From: Mucilaginibacter sp.
GTDB taxonomy: Bacteria; Bacteroidota; Bacteroidia; Sphingobacteriales; Sphingobacteriaceae
Reading direction: 5' to 3'
DNA length: 46,962 nucleotides
NCBI RefSeq assembly: GCF_028288225.1
Contig: NZ_JAQBOC010000027.1
Coordinates: forward strand, 1 to 46,962
Positions 1-7,387 of the stretch are shown here, one piece after another. Below the pieces are notes generated by a model. It ran no database searches. It saw only the letters and a program-made list of their open reading frames with translations, and was not told the origin of the DNA. Within the stretch, counting starts at the first letter, position 1. Each line of letters starts with the position of its first letter. The position numbers and the translations under genes are program-made.

Positions 1-213
1 AAAAAGTTTCGGCTCCGTTAACTGCTGGAAAAAAAGAAAGGCAAAAGGGTTATTATTTGAAAACCAGCGGCTTATGGCTGCCGATCGCTTAAGCCTGGCC
101 CGGAGGGGAACAAACGGGGGAACCAGGATGATCAGATTTTGTTTTTGCAAGCTGTCCCGCTGACGGTTTTTATCCCGGAAGGTAAAACCTTTTTGCTGTA
201 CAAAGCCGGCTAA
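1..213 (+). other. Left-edge plus-strand reading-frame debris (possible 3' end of a gene outside the window)
   Basis: Three plus-strand frames are partly open here: one runs from the edge to a stop at 90-92, one to a stop at 161-163, and one from 61 to a stop at 211-213 whose last residues (FIPEGKTFLLYKAG) look protein-like. None has a usable start and I recognise no family. The stop at 211-213 lies 21 nt from the stop of a minus-strand remnant, with a hairpin in between, which is how two convergent gene ends would look. It may be the tail of a truncated or frameshifted gene. Low confidence. Confidence 0.2.
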
Positions 214-216
214 ACG

Positions 217-234
217 CCGGGGCTGTATCCCCGG
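217..234. terminator. Hairpin between convergent 3' ends
   Basis: CCGGGG (217-222) and CCCCGG (229-234) form a perfect 6-bp stem with a 6-nt loop, and a second small stem CCGGC/GCCGG lies directly to the left at about 206-220. It sits exactly between a plus-strand stop (211-213) and a minus-strand stop (235-237). There is no proper T-tract on either side, so it may be a transcript-end stabiliser rather than a classical intrinsic terminator. Confidence 0.3.
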
Positions 235-390
235 TTAAAAATACTGGGTAAGCTTCCGCAATGGTTTAATGAATACGGTTAAAACCGGCAGCAGGATCCG
301 GTTTGCGCGCATTGCCTTAAAGTCATTTTTTAATCCATTCAGGCGATGGCTGAATGTTATATTGCTTTTCCTGCCGGTTGTGCACGGCCC
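235..390 (-). pseudogene. C-terminal remnant of a WcaE-like GT2 glycosyltransferase
   Basis: Minus-strand translation gives 51 codons ending in a stop at 235-237. The last 46 residues align without gaps to the last 46 residues of the intact GT2 at 2644-3390, with about 25 identities counted by eye (shared KSN, KAMR, KP.RK..QYF). Upstream the frame is closed by TAA at 391-393, and I find no trace of the catalytic domain between 393 and 800. This is the tail of a paralogous or duplicated glycosyltransferase whose 5' part has been lost. It sits downstream of, and in the same direction as, the intact copy. Confidence 0.65.
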
Positions 391-393
391 TTA

Positions 394-800
394 TACTCCC
401 TGAAGATTTGAAATGTAGCCAAGAGCGTAAATAATAAAAATCTTATTCCTGAGAGTAGGTTTTTATTGATTTTGAAGCCCCCCAAGTAAAAAAACTTTTA
501 GTAATTCTACCGTATTGCTATATATACTAAAAGACAATAAGTTATAATGAATTAAGATGTTGCCAATCTTCTCAAACCTTCCAAAAAGGGGTTCAAAAAT
601 GTTCCCCTACGGCCTGGGAAAGGCTGCTCTATTTTCGTAAAGCGGCTTTTTTGTTGGCAAGCAGCTTTCTATATTTTAGGCCGAAGTGATGCAAACACCA
701 GCCAGGAAATCTAAGTGACAATTAAATAAAGCTATATATATAAACAGAATATTACTTCATTTTTTGCTATTATTTCACTGATTGTTAATCGAAATTCAGG
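394..800. other. AT-rich stretch without a recognisable gene
   Basis: About 400 nt with stops in all frames and no convincing coding potential. The only structure I can point to is an imperfect inverted repeat at 619-650 followed by Ts. It separates the GT2 remnant from the end of the minus-strand GT-C gene and probably contains the 3' untranslated region of that operon. Confidence 0.4.
619..652 (+). terminator. Possible intrinsic terminator
   Basis: AAAGGCTGCT (619-628) pairs with AGCGGCTTTT (641-650) across a 12-nt loop if two G-U pairs are allowed, and the right arm runs into TTTTTT (647-652). It is oriented for plus-strand transcripts, but no plus-strand gene is visible upstream apart from edge debris. 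Read on the minus strand it would sit about 150 nt beyond the stop of the GT-C gene with only a short T-run. Confidence 0.3.
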
Positions 801-2135
801 TTAACAGGTACTTTCCGAGGATTTACTTAAACCGTACGGCCATTTAACGCCTTTGAGCGATCGTAAGAACAGGTATATAAATGCCGGATAAACCTGTTGA
901 AATAAACGATTAAGCGAAGTTGATAAATGCCAGTTCAAATCATACGGTGTAATTAAATAGATTATAAAATAGACGCCAAGCAATATTGATATAATTATAA
1001 AAGGAAGGGACAGAAAGATTTTGCGGTTGAATGCAAAAACCACAAAAACCATAATCATGGCGCACATGTAACTGCTGATTAACGTATTAAGCGCAAATTT
1101 CAGAATCATTACATATCTGCCTGAATCTGATAACGCTGCTGAAAGCGAGAATAGTTGTTTGTTACCGGCTGAGATCAGGTCATTGGCCGGGGCAAAAAGC
1201 ACTTTAAAGGATACCACAACCAACAGGGGAAGGAGCATTCCAATGAGATACTTTTTTAAAGCCTGCCTGTTTTTAGCATTTATTAACAAAAATCCAATGG
1301 TGAATAACACGCAAAACGCCATGCCCTCATTTTTAACCCAGGCGCATGACGCGCAAATGAAACCTAAAACATAGATCCTGTTTGTAGAAAATGCTTTTAT
1401 ACCATGATATTGAATGAAGGTCGACAAAATAAGTAACGACAATAAGGTATCGGCACATTGCGAAAGCGCTATTGACTTGTAATTGTTATCAATTACAAAT
1501 ATTACCATGGCTAAGCCTGCATAAAGTTTATGGCCTTCATTTAGTAATGAAAAATAAAGCAGTAACGGAATGATTAATAAGAATCCGTAGGATACCGTCA
1601 CTGGAACAAACGGGGACATACTATTTATCCCCTTCCAGAAAAAAGCGATTGTTGCCGGAAGCATCAGCGGATAATCCCGGTGAGAGTAAGCTATATTATC
1701 TGAAAACAAATTGTGCCACAATTCAGGGTGATAAAGAATCCTGGCATGCAGGTTCCAAATTGCCCATGCATCCCAGCCCCCGTATTTACTTTCGTATAAA
1801 ACAAAATAAATGGTTAAAAAGAAAACGGCACTCAATGCCCAAAAACTATCTAGACCGGCCGGTTCAGCAGGTTTCCTTTTAAGTTCTTCAGCCAAAAATT
1901 TCCCGGTAAAATAAATATGCCCAAGGTTTATAGTTAAAAGAAATAGTTGCAGCCGAATAAAACTTTGATGTGAAATCAGCATTAAATAATAAAAAATACC
2001 GACAGCTGTAAATAAAACCACAGCTGATGTTAATAGTAATACGGCTTTGCTATCGTCCGCTGCCATCTCTTTCAATAACCAATAAATGCCTGCGTATAAA
2101 AGAAGAACATTTATAATAGTAAGGATCACCGTCAT
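801..2135 (-). CDS. Polytopic membrane protein, GT-C fold glycosyltransferase-like
   Basis: A 444-aa protein with roughly ten or more hydrophobic helices spread over its whole length. After the third or fourth helix comes an acidic/aromatic loop GGWDAWAIWNLHAR (around residue 120), followed by a loop with HRDYPLM. This arrangement resembles GT-C enzymes of the GT39/ArnT type, which use lipid-linked sugars in the inner membrane and carry a catalytic Asp in the first large periplasmic loop. The family is inferred from layout, not from a clear match. It starts 1 nt after the stop of the small membrane protein gene at 2137-2499, so the two are translationally linked. It could add a lipid-linked sugar to the glycan or to a protein. 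Confidence 0.65.
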   Translation of the reverse strand: MTVILTIINVLLLYAGIYWLLKEMAADDSKAVLLLTSAVVLFTAVGIFYYLMLISHQSFIRLQLFLLTINLGHIYFTGKFLAEELKRKPAEPAGLDSFWALSAVFFLTIYFVLYESKYGGWDAWAIWNLHARILYHPELWHNLFSDNIAYSHRDYPLMLPATIAFFWKGINSMSPFVPVTVSYGFLLIIPLLLYFSLLNEGHKLYAGLAMVIFVIDNNYKSIALSQCADTLLSLLILSTFIQYHGIKAFSTNRIYVLGFICASCAWVKNEGMAFCVLFTIGFLLINAKNRQALKKYLIGMLLPLLVVVSFKVLFAPANDLISAGNKQLFSLSAALSDSGRYVMILKFALNTLISSYMCAMIMVFVVFAFNRKIFLSLPFIIISILLGVYFIIYLITPYDLNWHLSTSLNRLFQQVYPAFIYLFLRSLKGVKWPYGLSKSSESTC

Positions 2136-2136
2136 A

Positions 2137-2499
2137 TTAGTTAAGCTTGGTTATTAACGATACGATCTTTCCATTTTGCTGGTTCTGGATAATAGTGCGG
2201 TAATGATCAAATGTTTTTATTTTTTCATTCGGAAATTGTATCAATAATAAAGTGTCAGGTGTTATTTTATTCTGAATATTTAGCGGAGCCATGATGTATT
2301 GCATTTCTATAAATAATACCGAATTACTTATATTGGTATAAAAGCCAATTGCTGAATTAGGCTTAATATAGATTTGCAATGGTGTTAATTGTTTATCCAA
2401 GATATCAATATCAAACTCAATTTTATTGAGCTGGTAGATTTTAAAGATAATCATTAATGGAATTGTAATCTTTAAGATAACCTTAGTGTATTTCAGCAT
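2137..2499 (-). CDS. Small one-helix membrane protein of unknown function
   Basis: A 120-aa protein with a basic N-terminus and one hydrophobic segment at about residues 8-22, followed by a roughly 95-residue soluble part rich in Ile, Asn and Thr. This topology suits a periplasmic domain anchored in the inner membrane. I do not recognise a family. The gene lies immediately upstream of the GT-C-like gene with a 1-nt gap, so it is probably a partner or regulator of that enzyme. The base composition is noticeably AT-rich. Confidence 0.6.
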   Translation of the reverse strand: MLKYTKVILKITIPLMIIFKIYQLNKIEFDIDILDKQLTPLQIYIKPNSAIGFYTNISNSVLFIEMQYIMAPLNIQNKITPDTLLLIQFPNEKIKTFDHYRTIIQNQQNGKIVSLITKLN

Positions 2500-2643
2500 C
2501 GTATGGCTTCTAAATAAATACTATAATATTAAATACGTGATTGATAAAAGTTGGTTTTCTGATCCCGCGTCCATTTTTTATGATTTTTTTCAAACATCAT
2601 CCTTCAGTTTATCAGGATCATTCTCTAATTTAAATAAAAAGCA

Positions 2644-3390
2644 CTAAAAGTATTGGTTGACCTTACGGATCGGTTTAACGATCAAAGCGATAACAGGGCG
2701 CTTAATGTGATTATCCCGCATTGCCTTGAGATCAAAGAGCAGTCCTTTGATGCGGTTACTGTACGTTTTATTGCTTTTCCCTCCAAGTTTCATTTTAACG
2801 AGTACTTTTTTGATATAAAACACGGCTAATTTATTGACATAAAGAAATCTTACCATTAACTCGTAATCTGCGGCCGTTCCGTAATCGAGGCTGTAAAGCC
2901 CGAATTTCTCAAACAAATCACGTTTGCAGTAAAAAGTGGGGTGCGGCGGCATCCAGCCAAAATTGAAGTTTCTCCGTTTAAATTCGCCGGACCGCCATTT
3001 GCGCACGGCCCTACCCTTCTTATTGATATAGTCCAGGTCGCCGTATAATATGTCCGCGTTGTTTTTTTCAAATGCTGCAGCAACAGTGCTCAAAACGTTT
3101 TCATCCGCAAAAAAGTCATCGGCATTCAGCATCCCGACGATATGCCCTGTGGCAAGCCTGATCCCTTTGTTCATGGCGTCGTAAATCCCTTTGTCGGGTT
3201 CTGAAACGAAGTGACTTAAGTAATGCCTGTATTTTTCGATGAGCTGAACGGTGCCATCGGTCGATCCGCCGTCAATGATAATATGCTCAACATTTTTGAA
3301 ATTTTGCCGTATAACAGAATCTATACAGCTGGTGATAGTGTTTTCTGCATTGTGGACGACGGTAATTAAAGAAATTTTTAAATCACGCAC
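2644..3390 (-). CDS. WcaE-like GT2 family glycosyltransferase
   Basis: A 248-aa inverting GT-A glycosyltransferase, expected to transfer a sugar from a nucleotide-sugar donor on the cytoplasmic face. The N-terminal strand is ISLITVVHNAE, followed by the nucleotide-binding IIIDGGSTDGT (residues 37-47), SEPDKGIYDAMNKG (63-76) and the metal-binding NADD at 89-92. The order and spacing match the colanic-acid WcaE group. It is the first gene of the minus-strand operon, read from the palindromic promoter region shared with the plus-strand export genes. A 144-nt gap separates it from the two membrane-protein genes downstream. Its C-terminal 46 residues are duplicated as a remnant at 235-390. Confidence 0.88.
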   Translation of the reverse strand: MRDLKISLITVVHNAENTITSCIDSVIRQNFKNVEHIIIDGGSTDGTVQLIEKYRHYLSHFVSEPDKGIYDAMNKGIRLATGHIVGMLNADDFFADENVLSTVAAAFEKNNADILYGDLDYINKKGRAVRKWRSGEFKRRNFNFGWMPPHPTFYCKRDLFEKFGLYSLDYGTAADYELMVRFLYVNKLAVFYIKKVLVKMKLGGKSNKTYSNRIKGLLFDLKAMRDNHIKRPVIALIVKPIRKVNQYF

Positions 3391-3417
3391 CAGTGAAAAA
3401 ATAAGTACCTATACTGG

Positions 3418-3435
3418 CAAATTTATATAAATTTG
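3418..3435. promoter_or_regulatory. Palindromic divergent promoter (two TAnnTTTG -7 boxes)
   Basis: CAAATTTATATAAATTTG is an 18-bp perfect palindrome. Its right half reads TAAATTTG on the plus strand (3428-3435) and its left half reads TAAATTTG on the minus strand (3425-3418); both fit the Bacteroidota -7 consensus TAnnTTTG. The plus box lies 32 nt before the OPX gene start, the minus box 27 nt before the GT2 start. I see no clear -33 TTG on either side. The symmetry would also suit a dimeric repressor. Confidence 0.5.
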
Positions 3436-3467
3436 GAGTGGTTACCTAATTAACATTAAGCATACGG

Positions 3468-4268
3468 ATGTACATGCGTCAAAAAATTTTTACATATTTC
3501 ATTTTGGGGTTGTTTTTTATTTGCACCTCCTGCTCAAACAGGCAATACCAGGTGCTCTTTCAGCAAAAGAATTCGATCACGGACAGTGCTTATAAAAGCG
3601 CTGACATCATTAATGAATACCGGATAAAACCACAGGATGTTATACAGGTAAGAAATTTACAGGACACCAAATACCTGGTGAACACGACACCCAGTACTGC
3701 TGTTAACACCAATATTTTAGCGAACGGAACCGTTGCCGGGGTTGACCAAAGCTACCAGGTTGAAGATGACGGAACCGTCATATTGCCAGCCATCGGCCGC
3801 ATAAAAGTTGCTGGCTACACCCGTAACGAAGCCCAAAAGCTGGTGGAAGACACTTACCGTAAAAACGTGCTGGTGAACCCTATCATTGAGCTGAAAATTG
3901 TAAGCCTTAAAGTAACGATGCTTGGAGAGATAAAGGGGCAGGGAAACTATCCTTTGACTAAAGATCATATGACGTTAATTGAGATGATAGGGGCTGCTGG
4001 CGGCATTACAGAAAAAGCAAATGAAACCAATATAAAGATCATCAGGGGCACTGAAAAAAATCCAAAGGTAATTTTAGTTGACCTGGGGAATATCCAATCC
4101 ATCAACGATCCGCGTACCATATTGCAAAACGGGGACATCGTTTATATTGCACAAAATAAGAGAGCGGTACGCACGGATAACCTCCAAAGCTTTACAAGTA
4201 CCATCTTTCAGCCTGCCTTACTCCTGTTTAACACTGCGTTAATTATCTTCACGCTTATTCATCGTTAA
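3468..4268 (+). CDS. Polysaccharide export OPX lipoprotein (Wza-like)
   Basis: A 266-aa outer-membrane polysaccharide export protein. An N-terminal signal peptide ends in a lipobox-like ICTSC (lipid-modified Cys near residue 22). Then come the poly-export domain (about residues 45-150, with YRIKPQDVI and DGTVILPAIGRI) and an SLBB-type domain (about 150-235, with LGEIKGQGNY and LIEMIGAAGGI). The last 20 residues form a hydrophobic helix, as is usual in Bacteroidota OPX proteins. It would oligomerise in the outer membrane and dock with the Wzc-like protein encoded immediately downstream with no intergenic base. A second ATG two codons later (3474) is an equally good start. First gene of the plus-strand operon. 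Confidence 0.9.
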   Translation: MYMRQKIFTYFILGLFFICTSCSNRQYQVLFQQKNSITDSAYKSADIINEYRIKPQDVIQVRNLQDTKYLVNTTPSTAVNTNILANGTVAGVDQSYQVEDDGTVILPAIGRIKVAGYTRNEAQKLVEDTYRKNVLVNPIIELKIVSLKVTMLGEIKGQGNYPLTKDHMTLIEMIGAAGGITEKANETNIKIIRGTEKNPKVILVDLGNIQSINDPRTILQNGDIVYIAQNKRAVRTDNLQSFTSTIFQPALLLFNTALIIFTLIHR

Positions 4269-6704
4269 ATGGAAGAAACGGATAAGATTAAGCCCAAACT
4301 GCCCAGCCAGGAGATCGATTATCTGAAGATCGCCAAGATACTTTTAAGCAGGTGGTACTGGGTTGTTGGCTCCCTTGCAATCTGCCTGATCATGGCTAAC
4401 CTGTATTTATGGTATACCCCTAAAACGTATGCAACTGGGGCTACGCTGAAGTTTGAGGAAAAAAAATCGGAAATATCCGACCTGATCAGTGTACCGGGTG
4501 TTAATGACAGGTCGACGGTATCGAAAATCCAGAGTGAAACCATCGTGCTGCAAAGCACCGCGCTGCTGCTGAACGCCATTAAACATTTGGACTACCGGAT
4601 AAGCTTTTATATAGTGGGCCGCGTGCTTAACCGTACCAATGAGCTGTATCCCCAGAAACCCATTGACGTCGAACTGGTTAAATTTGACAGTTTAAATTTT
4701 TTCCATGACCTTATTACTTACAGGCCTGTTAACAGCAGCTCTTTTAGCATCAGCTATAAAGCTTCAGGAAAAGAAATTAAAAATACTTATTACTACAATA
4801 TCCCTTTTACCATCGGGCCAACCGCTTTCAGCATTAAATACCCGGGCAACATACCAAAAAGCGCATTGTATTTGTTTAAGCTAAACGCTGCTGAAGATTT
4901 TATTGGCAGGGTCAGGGGGGGATTGCGCACCAGTGAAACCGCCAGGAACTCCAATATCATCGCACTGCAGGAGGTTGACTCCAACCCCCAGTTTGCTGCC
5001 GATGCATTGAACGCCGTGATGAAGGAGTACCTGAACTATGATCGTAACCAACGGACTAAATCCGCTTCGCAGATGATCAGGTTTATCGATAACCAATTAG
5101 AGTTTCTTTCAAATGAAGTTAAAGGATCGGAAAACTCGATAAAGCAATATCAAAATAAAAAGAAGATCATGGATGTATCCTCAGCATCCAGCCGGGCGTT
5201 GAGTAAGGTGACCGAACTTGAAACACAAAGTTCCTTACTAAAGATAGATCAGCTGGCTATTGACCAGCTTAAGCAGGAAATCATCAAGGCTGAGGATAAC
5301 CAGCTTCCTAACTTCAGCATGGGAGGCGTTGAACACCAGCAATTAAGCGACGCCATCATTAGCCTGAATGTACTGATCAGCGAAAGAAAAACCGCGCTGA
5401 AAACTTATACCAGTAATTCTCAAACGATCCGGGACCTGGATCAGCAGCTATTGCAGATAAAAAATAATATTTTAAACAGCATTAACGCGACACACCAGTT
5501 AATTGCAAATAAACTAAATTACCTGCAAAACCAGCTTGGGCCTGTTAACCAGCAAATAGCAGAACTGCCATCGGCTGAGCGTGACATGGTTGCCTTAAAA
5601 CGTGATTTCGATATTAACGATAAGGTTTATTCATTTCTTTCAGAAAAAAAGCTGGACGCACAAATTAGCAGCGCGGGGATTTTGCCCGGTGCCACCATTA
5701 TTGATCTGGCACAGCCTAACTACAACCCTGTTTCGCCTGATGAACATGGCGTTCAGCGTTCGGCAGAAATTTTTGGCCTGGCCATAGGGTTCGGATTAAT
5801 TGTCCTGATCAGGATATTGAACCCATACATTTACGATAAGGAAACGATTGAAAGCCTTACCACCATACCTATTATTGGGGTAATCAGAAAATTCCCCGAA
5901 GAAATTGATGAATACAGCACGCAGATATTAGCCATCAGCAAGCCTAAATCCATCTTTGCGGAGTCGGTTCGTTCCGTCCGTACCAATTTAAGTTTCCTGG
6001 CTTCTGAGAAAAAAAGCAAAGTGATCTGCATCACCTCTGAAGTTGCCGGTGAAGGAAAATCGTTTGTGGCGGTGAACCTGTCGAGCACGTTATCACTGAT
6101 TGATAAAAAGGTGATATTGATCGCGGCTGATTTAAGGCGGTCGAAACTGCATAAAACGTTCCACGTACCGAATGACCTGGGTCTTAGTAATTATTTGGCC
6201 AATCAATGTGAGGTGGCTGATATTATCTCTCATTCCGGCCAGCAAAATCTTGATTTTATCATCTCGGGCCCGGTACCGCCTAATCCTTCGGAGCTGTTGC
6301 ATTCAAAAAGAATGGCTGCATTAATTGAGGATCTCAAAACCAGGTATGATGTGATCATGATTGATACCGCACCCATAGGTTTGGTATCTGATGCCATACC
6401 CCTTATAAGGGCAAGCGATATTAACCTTTTTGTGATCCGGTCCGGGAAATCCAAATTTTACGCGGCTACCGTGCCGCAGAGAATTGCGCAGGAGTATCAC
6501 CTGGAAAATACGGTAATCGTGCTTAACGCATTTGCCCAGGATCTGCTGCACTCCAGGTATTATACGACCAAATTTACAGGTGAAAATTATGGGACGAAGT
6601 ATTACTATTACTCGGATTATACCGGTTATGAAAGCTCTGGTTATTATGTAGATAAAAATGAAAATAAATGGTGGGATATAAGGCGCTGGTACAAAAAGCG
6701 CTGA
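4269..6704 (+). CDS. Wzc-like polysaccharide co-polymerase with BY-kinase domain
   Basis: An 811-aa inner-membrane chain-length regulator and bacterial tyrosine autokinase. Order: N-terminal helix (about residues 33-51), Wzz-type periplasmic region with long coiled coils (about 240-450), second helix near 500, then a cytoplasmic P-loop domain. Walker A EVAGEGKS is near residue 590, Walker A' is ILIAADLRR near 617 and Walker B VIMIDTAPIG near 697. The tail carries a tyrosine cluster (about 762-795) with 11 Tyr in roughly 35 residues, the expected autophosphorylation site. The first Asp of the A' motif (DxDxR) is Ala here; A/G at this place is, from memory, common in Bacteroidota homologues. 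The ATG directly abuts the stop of the OPX gene. Confidence 0.92.
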   Translation: MEETDKIKPKLPSQEIDYLKIAKILLSRWYWVVGSLAICLIMANLYLWYTPKTYATGATLKFEEKKSEISDLISVPGVNDRSTVSKIQSETIVLQSTALLLNAIKHLDYRISFYIVGRVLNRTNELYPQKPIDVELVKFDSLNFFHDLITYRPVNSSSFSISYKASGKEIKNTYYYNIPFTIGPTAFSIKYPGNIPKSALYLFKLNAAEDFIGRVRGGLRTSETARNSNIIALQEVDSNPQFAADALNAVMKEYLNYDRNQRTKSASQMIRFIDNQLEFLSNEVKGSENSIKQYQNKKKIMDVSSASSRALSKVTELETQSSLLKIDQLAIDQLKQEIIKAEDNQLPNFSMGGVEHQQLSDAIISLNVLISERKTALKTYTSNSQTIRDLDQQLLQIKNNILNSINATHQLIANKLNYLQNQLGPVNQQIAELPSAERDMVALKRDFDINDKVYSFLSEKKLDAQISSAGILPGATIIDLAQPNYNPVSPDEHGVQRSAEIFGLAIGFGLIVLIRILNPYIYDKETIESLTTIPIIGVIRKFPEEIDEYSTQILAISKPKSIFAESVRSVRTNLSFLASEKKSKVICITSEVAGEGKSFVAVNLSSTLSLIDKKVILIAADLRRSKLHKTFHVPNDLGLSNYLANQCEVADIISHSGQQNLDFIISGPVPPNPSELLHSKRMAALIEDLKTRYDVIMIDTAPIGLVSDAIPLIRASDINLFVIRSGKSKFYAATVPQRIAQEYHLENTVIVLNAFAQDLLHSRYYTTKFTGENYGTKYYYYSDYTGYESSGYYVDKNENKWWDIRRWYKKR

Positions 6705-6716
6705 TGGTATTGACAT

Positions 6717-7232
6717 ATGGCTTTAAGAATAAATAAAGATACTTGCAAATGGTACCCGGTTTATACGCATCCGCGTGCGGAAAAAAAAGCTTGCCTGGCA
6801 TTAACAAACAAAGGGATTGAAACCTATTTACCTTTACACCGCCAGCTTAAACAATGGAGTGACCGAAAAAAATGGACCGAAGAGCCATTTATTAAATCGT
6901 ACTTATTTGTCCGTATCAAAGAACAGGAGCAAACGGAAGTATTAATGACAAAAGGGATTGCTCGCTTTTTATATTTTTCGGGTAAAATAACACCAATGCC
7001 TGACCGGCAGATAGAGGAACTTAAATTACTGATGGCCAGCCCCTATGAATTAGAGATTACCGCTGAAGATTTACAACCGGGAGAAAGGATTATGATTAAA
7101 GCGGGGCCGCTTAAGGGGCTTACCGGTGAGATCATATCCTATCGTTCCCAAAAGCAGCTGGCCTTACGCCTTGAAAATCTCGGGTATTCCATCATTGTTT
7201 ATGTTGCAGCAGCATTAATTGACAGGTTTTAG
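6717..7232 (+). CDS. NusG-like transcription antiterminator, UpxY family
   Basis: A 171-aa NusG paralogue. The N-terminal NGN domain (about residues 10-105) begins WYPVYTHPRAEKK and contains the RNA-polymerase-contact region PFIKSYLFVRI; a KOW-like segment (about 118-150) contains PGERIMIKAGPLKGLTGEI. UpxY proteins of Bacteroides bind early-elongating RNA polymerase at their own capsule operon and prevent premature termination. Here the gene follows the Wzc gene by 12 nt and precedes a 36-kb block of biosynthesis genes, which fits a dedicated processivity factor. Transfer of function to this locus is inferred from family and position. Confidence 0.88.
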   Translation: MALRINKDTCKWYPVYTHPRAEKKACLALTNKGIETYLPLHRQLKQWSDRKKWTEEPFIKSYLFVRIKEQEQTEVLMTKGIARFLYFSGKITPMPDRQIEELKLLMASPYELEITAEDLQPGERIMIKAGPLKGLTGEIISYRSQKQLALRLENLGYSIIVYVAAALIDRF

Positions 7233-7387
7233 ATTTATATAGGATAATACCGGCATTTAAATGGACATTTTGTTTATTTTAAGGCCGTTATATAACAGTT
7301 AAAATAACAATATAACAAATTGACAGATAATAAGTTACGCGGAATTGGCTGTAACTTACGGGGCGAAGCTATGAACAGATATAACCG
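7233..7387 (+). promoter_or_regulatory. Leader region with inverted repeats ahead of the long operon
   Basis: A gap of 155 nt between the antiterminator gene and asnB. It contains a perfect inverted repeat TAAGTTAC (7331-7338) / GTAACTTA (7351-7358) with a 12-nt loop, ending 29 nt before the asnB ATG, and a 10-bp palindrome GTTATATAAC (7287-7296). I found no TAnnTTTG box. The hairpin could be a pause or antitermination site, an attenuator, or an operator; the sequence does not decide. Confidence 0.35.

Noticed and set aside
1159..1882. Plus-strand ORFs of 71 and 77 codons inside the minus-strand GT-C gene
   Set aside because: They are antisense shadows of a long hydrophobic coding region; no signal of their own.
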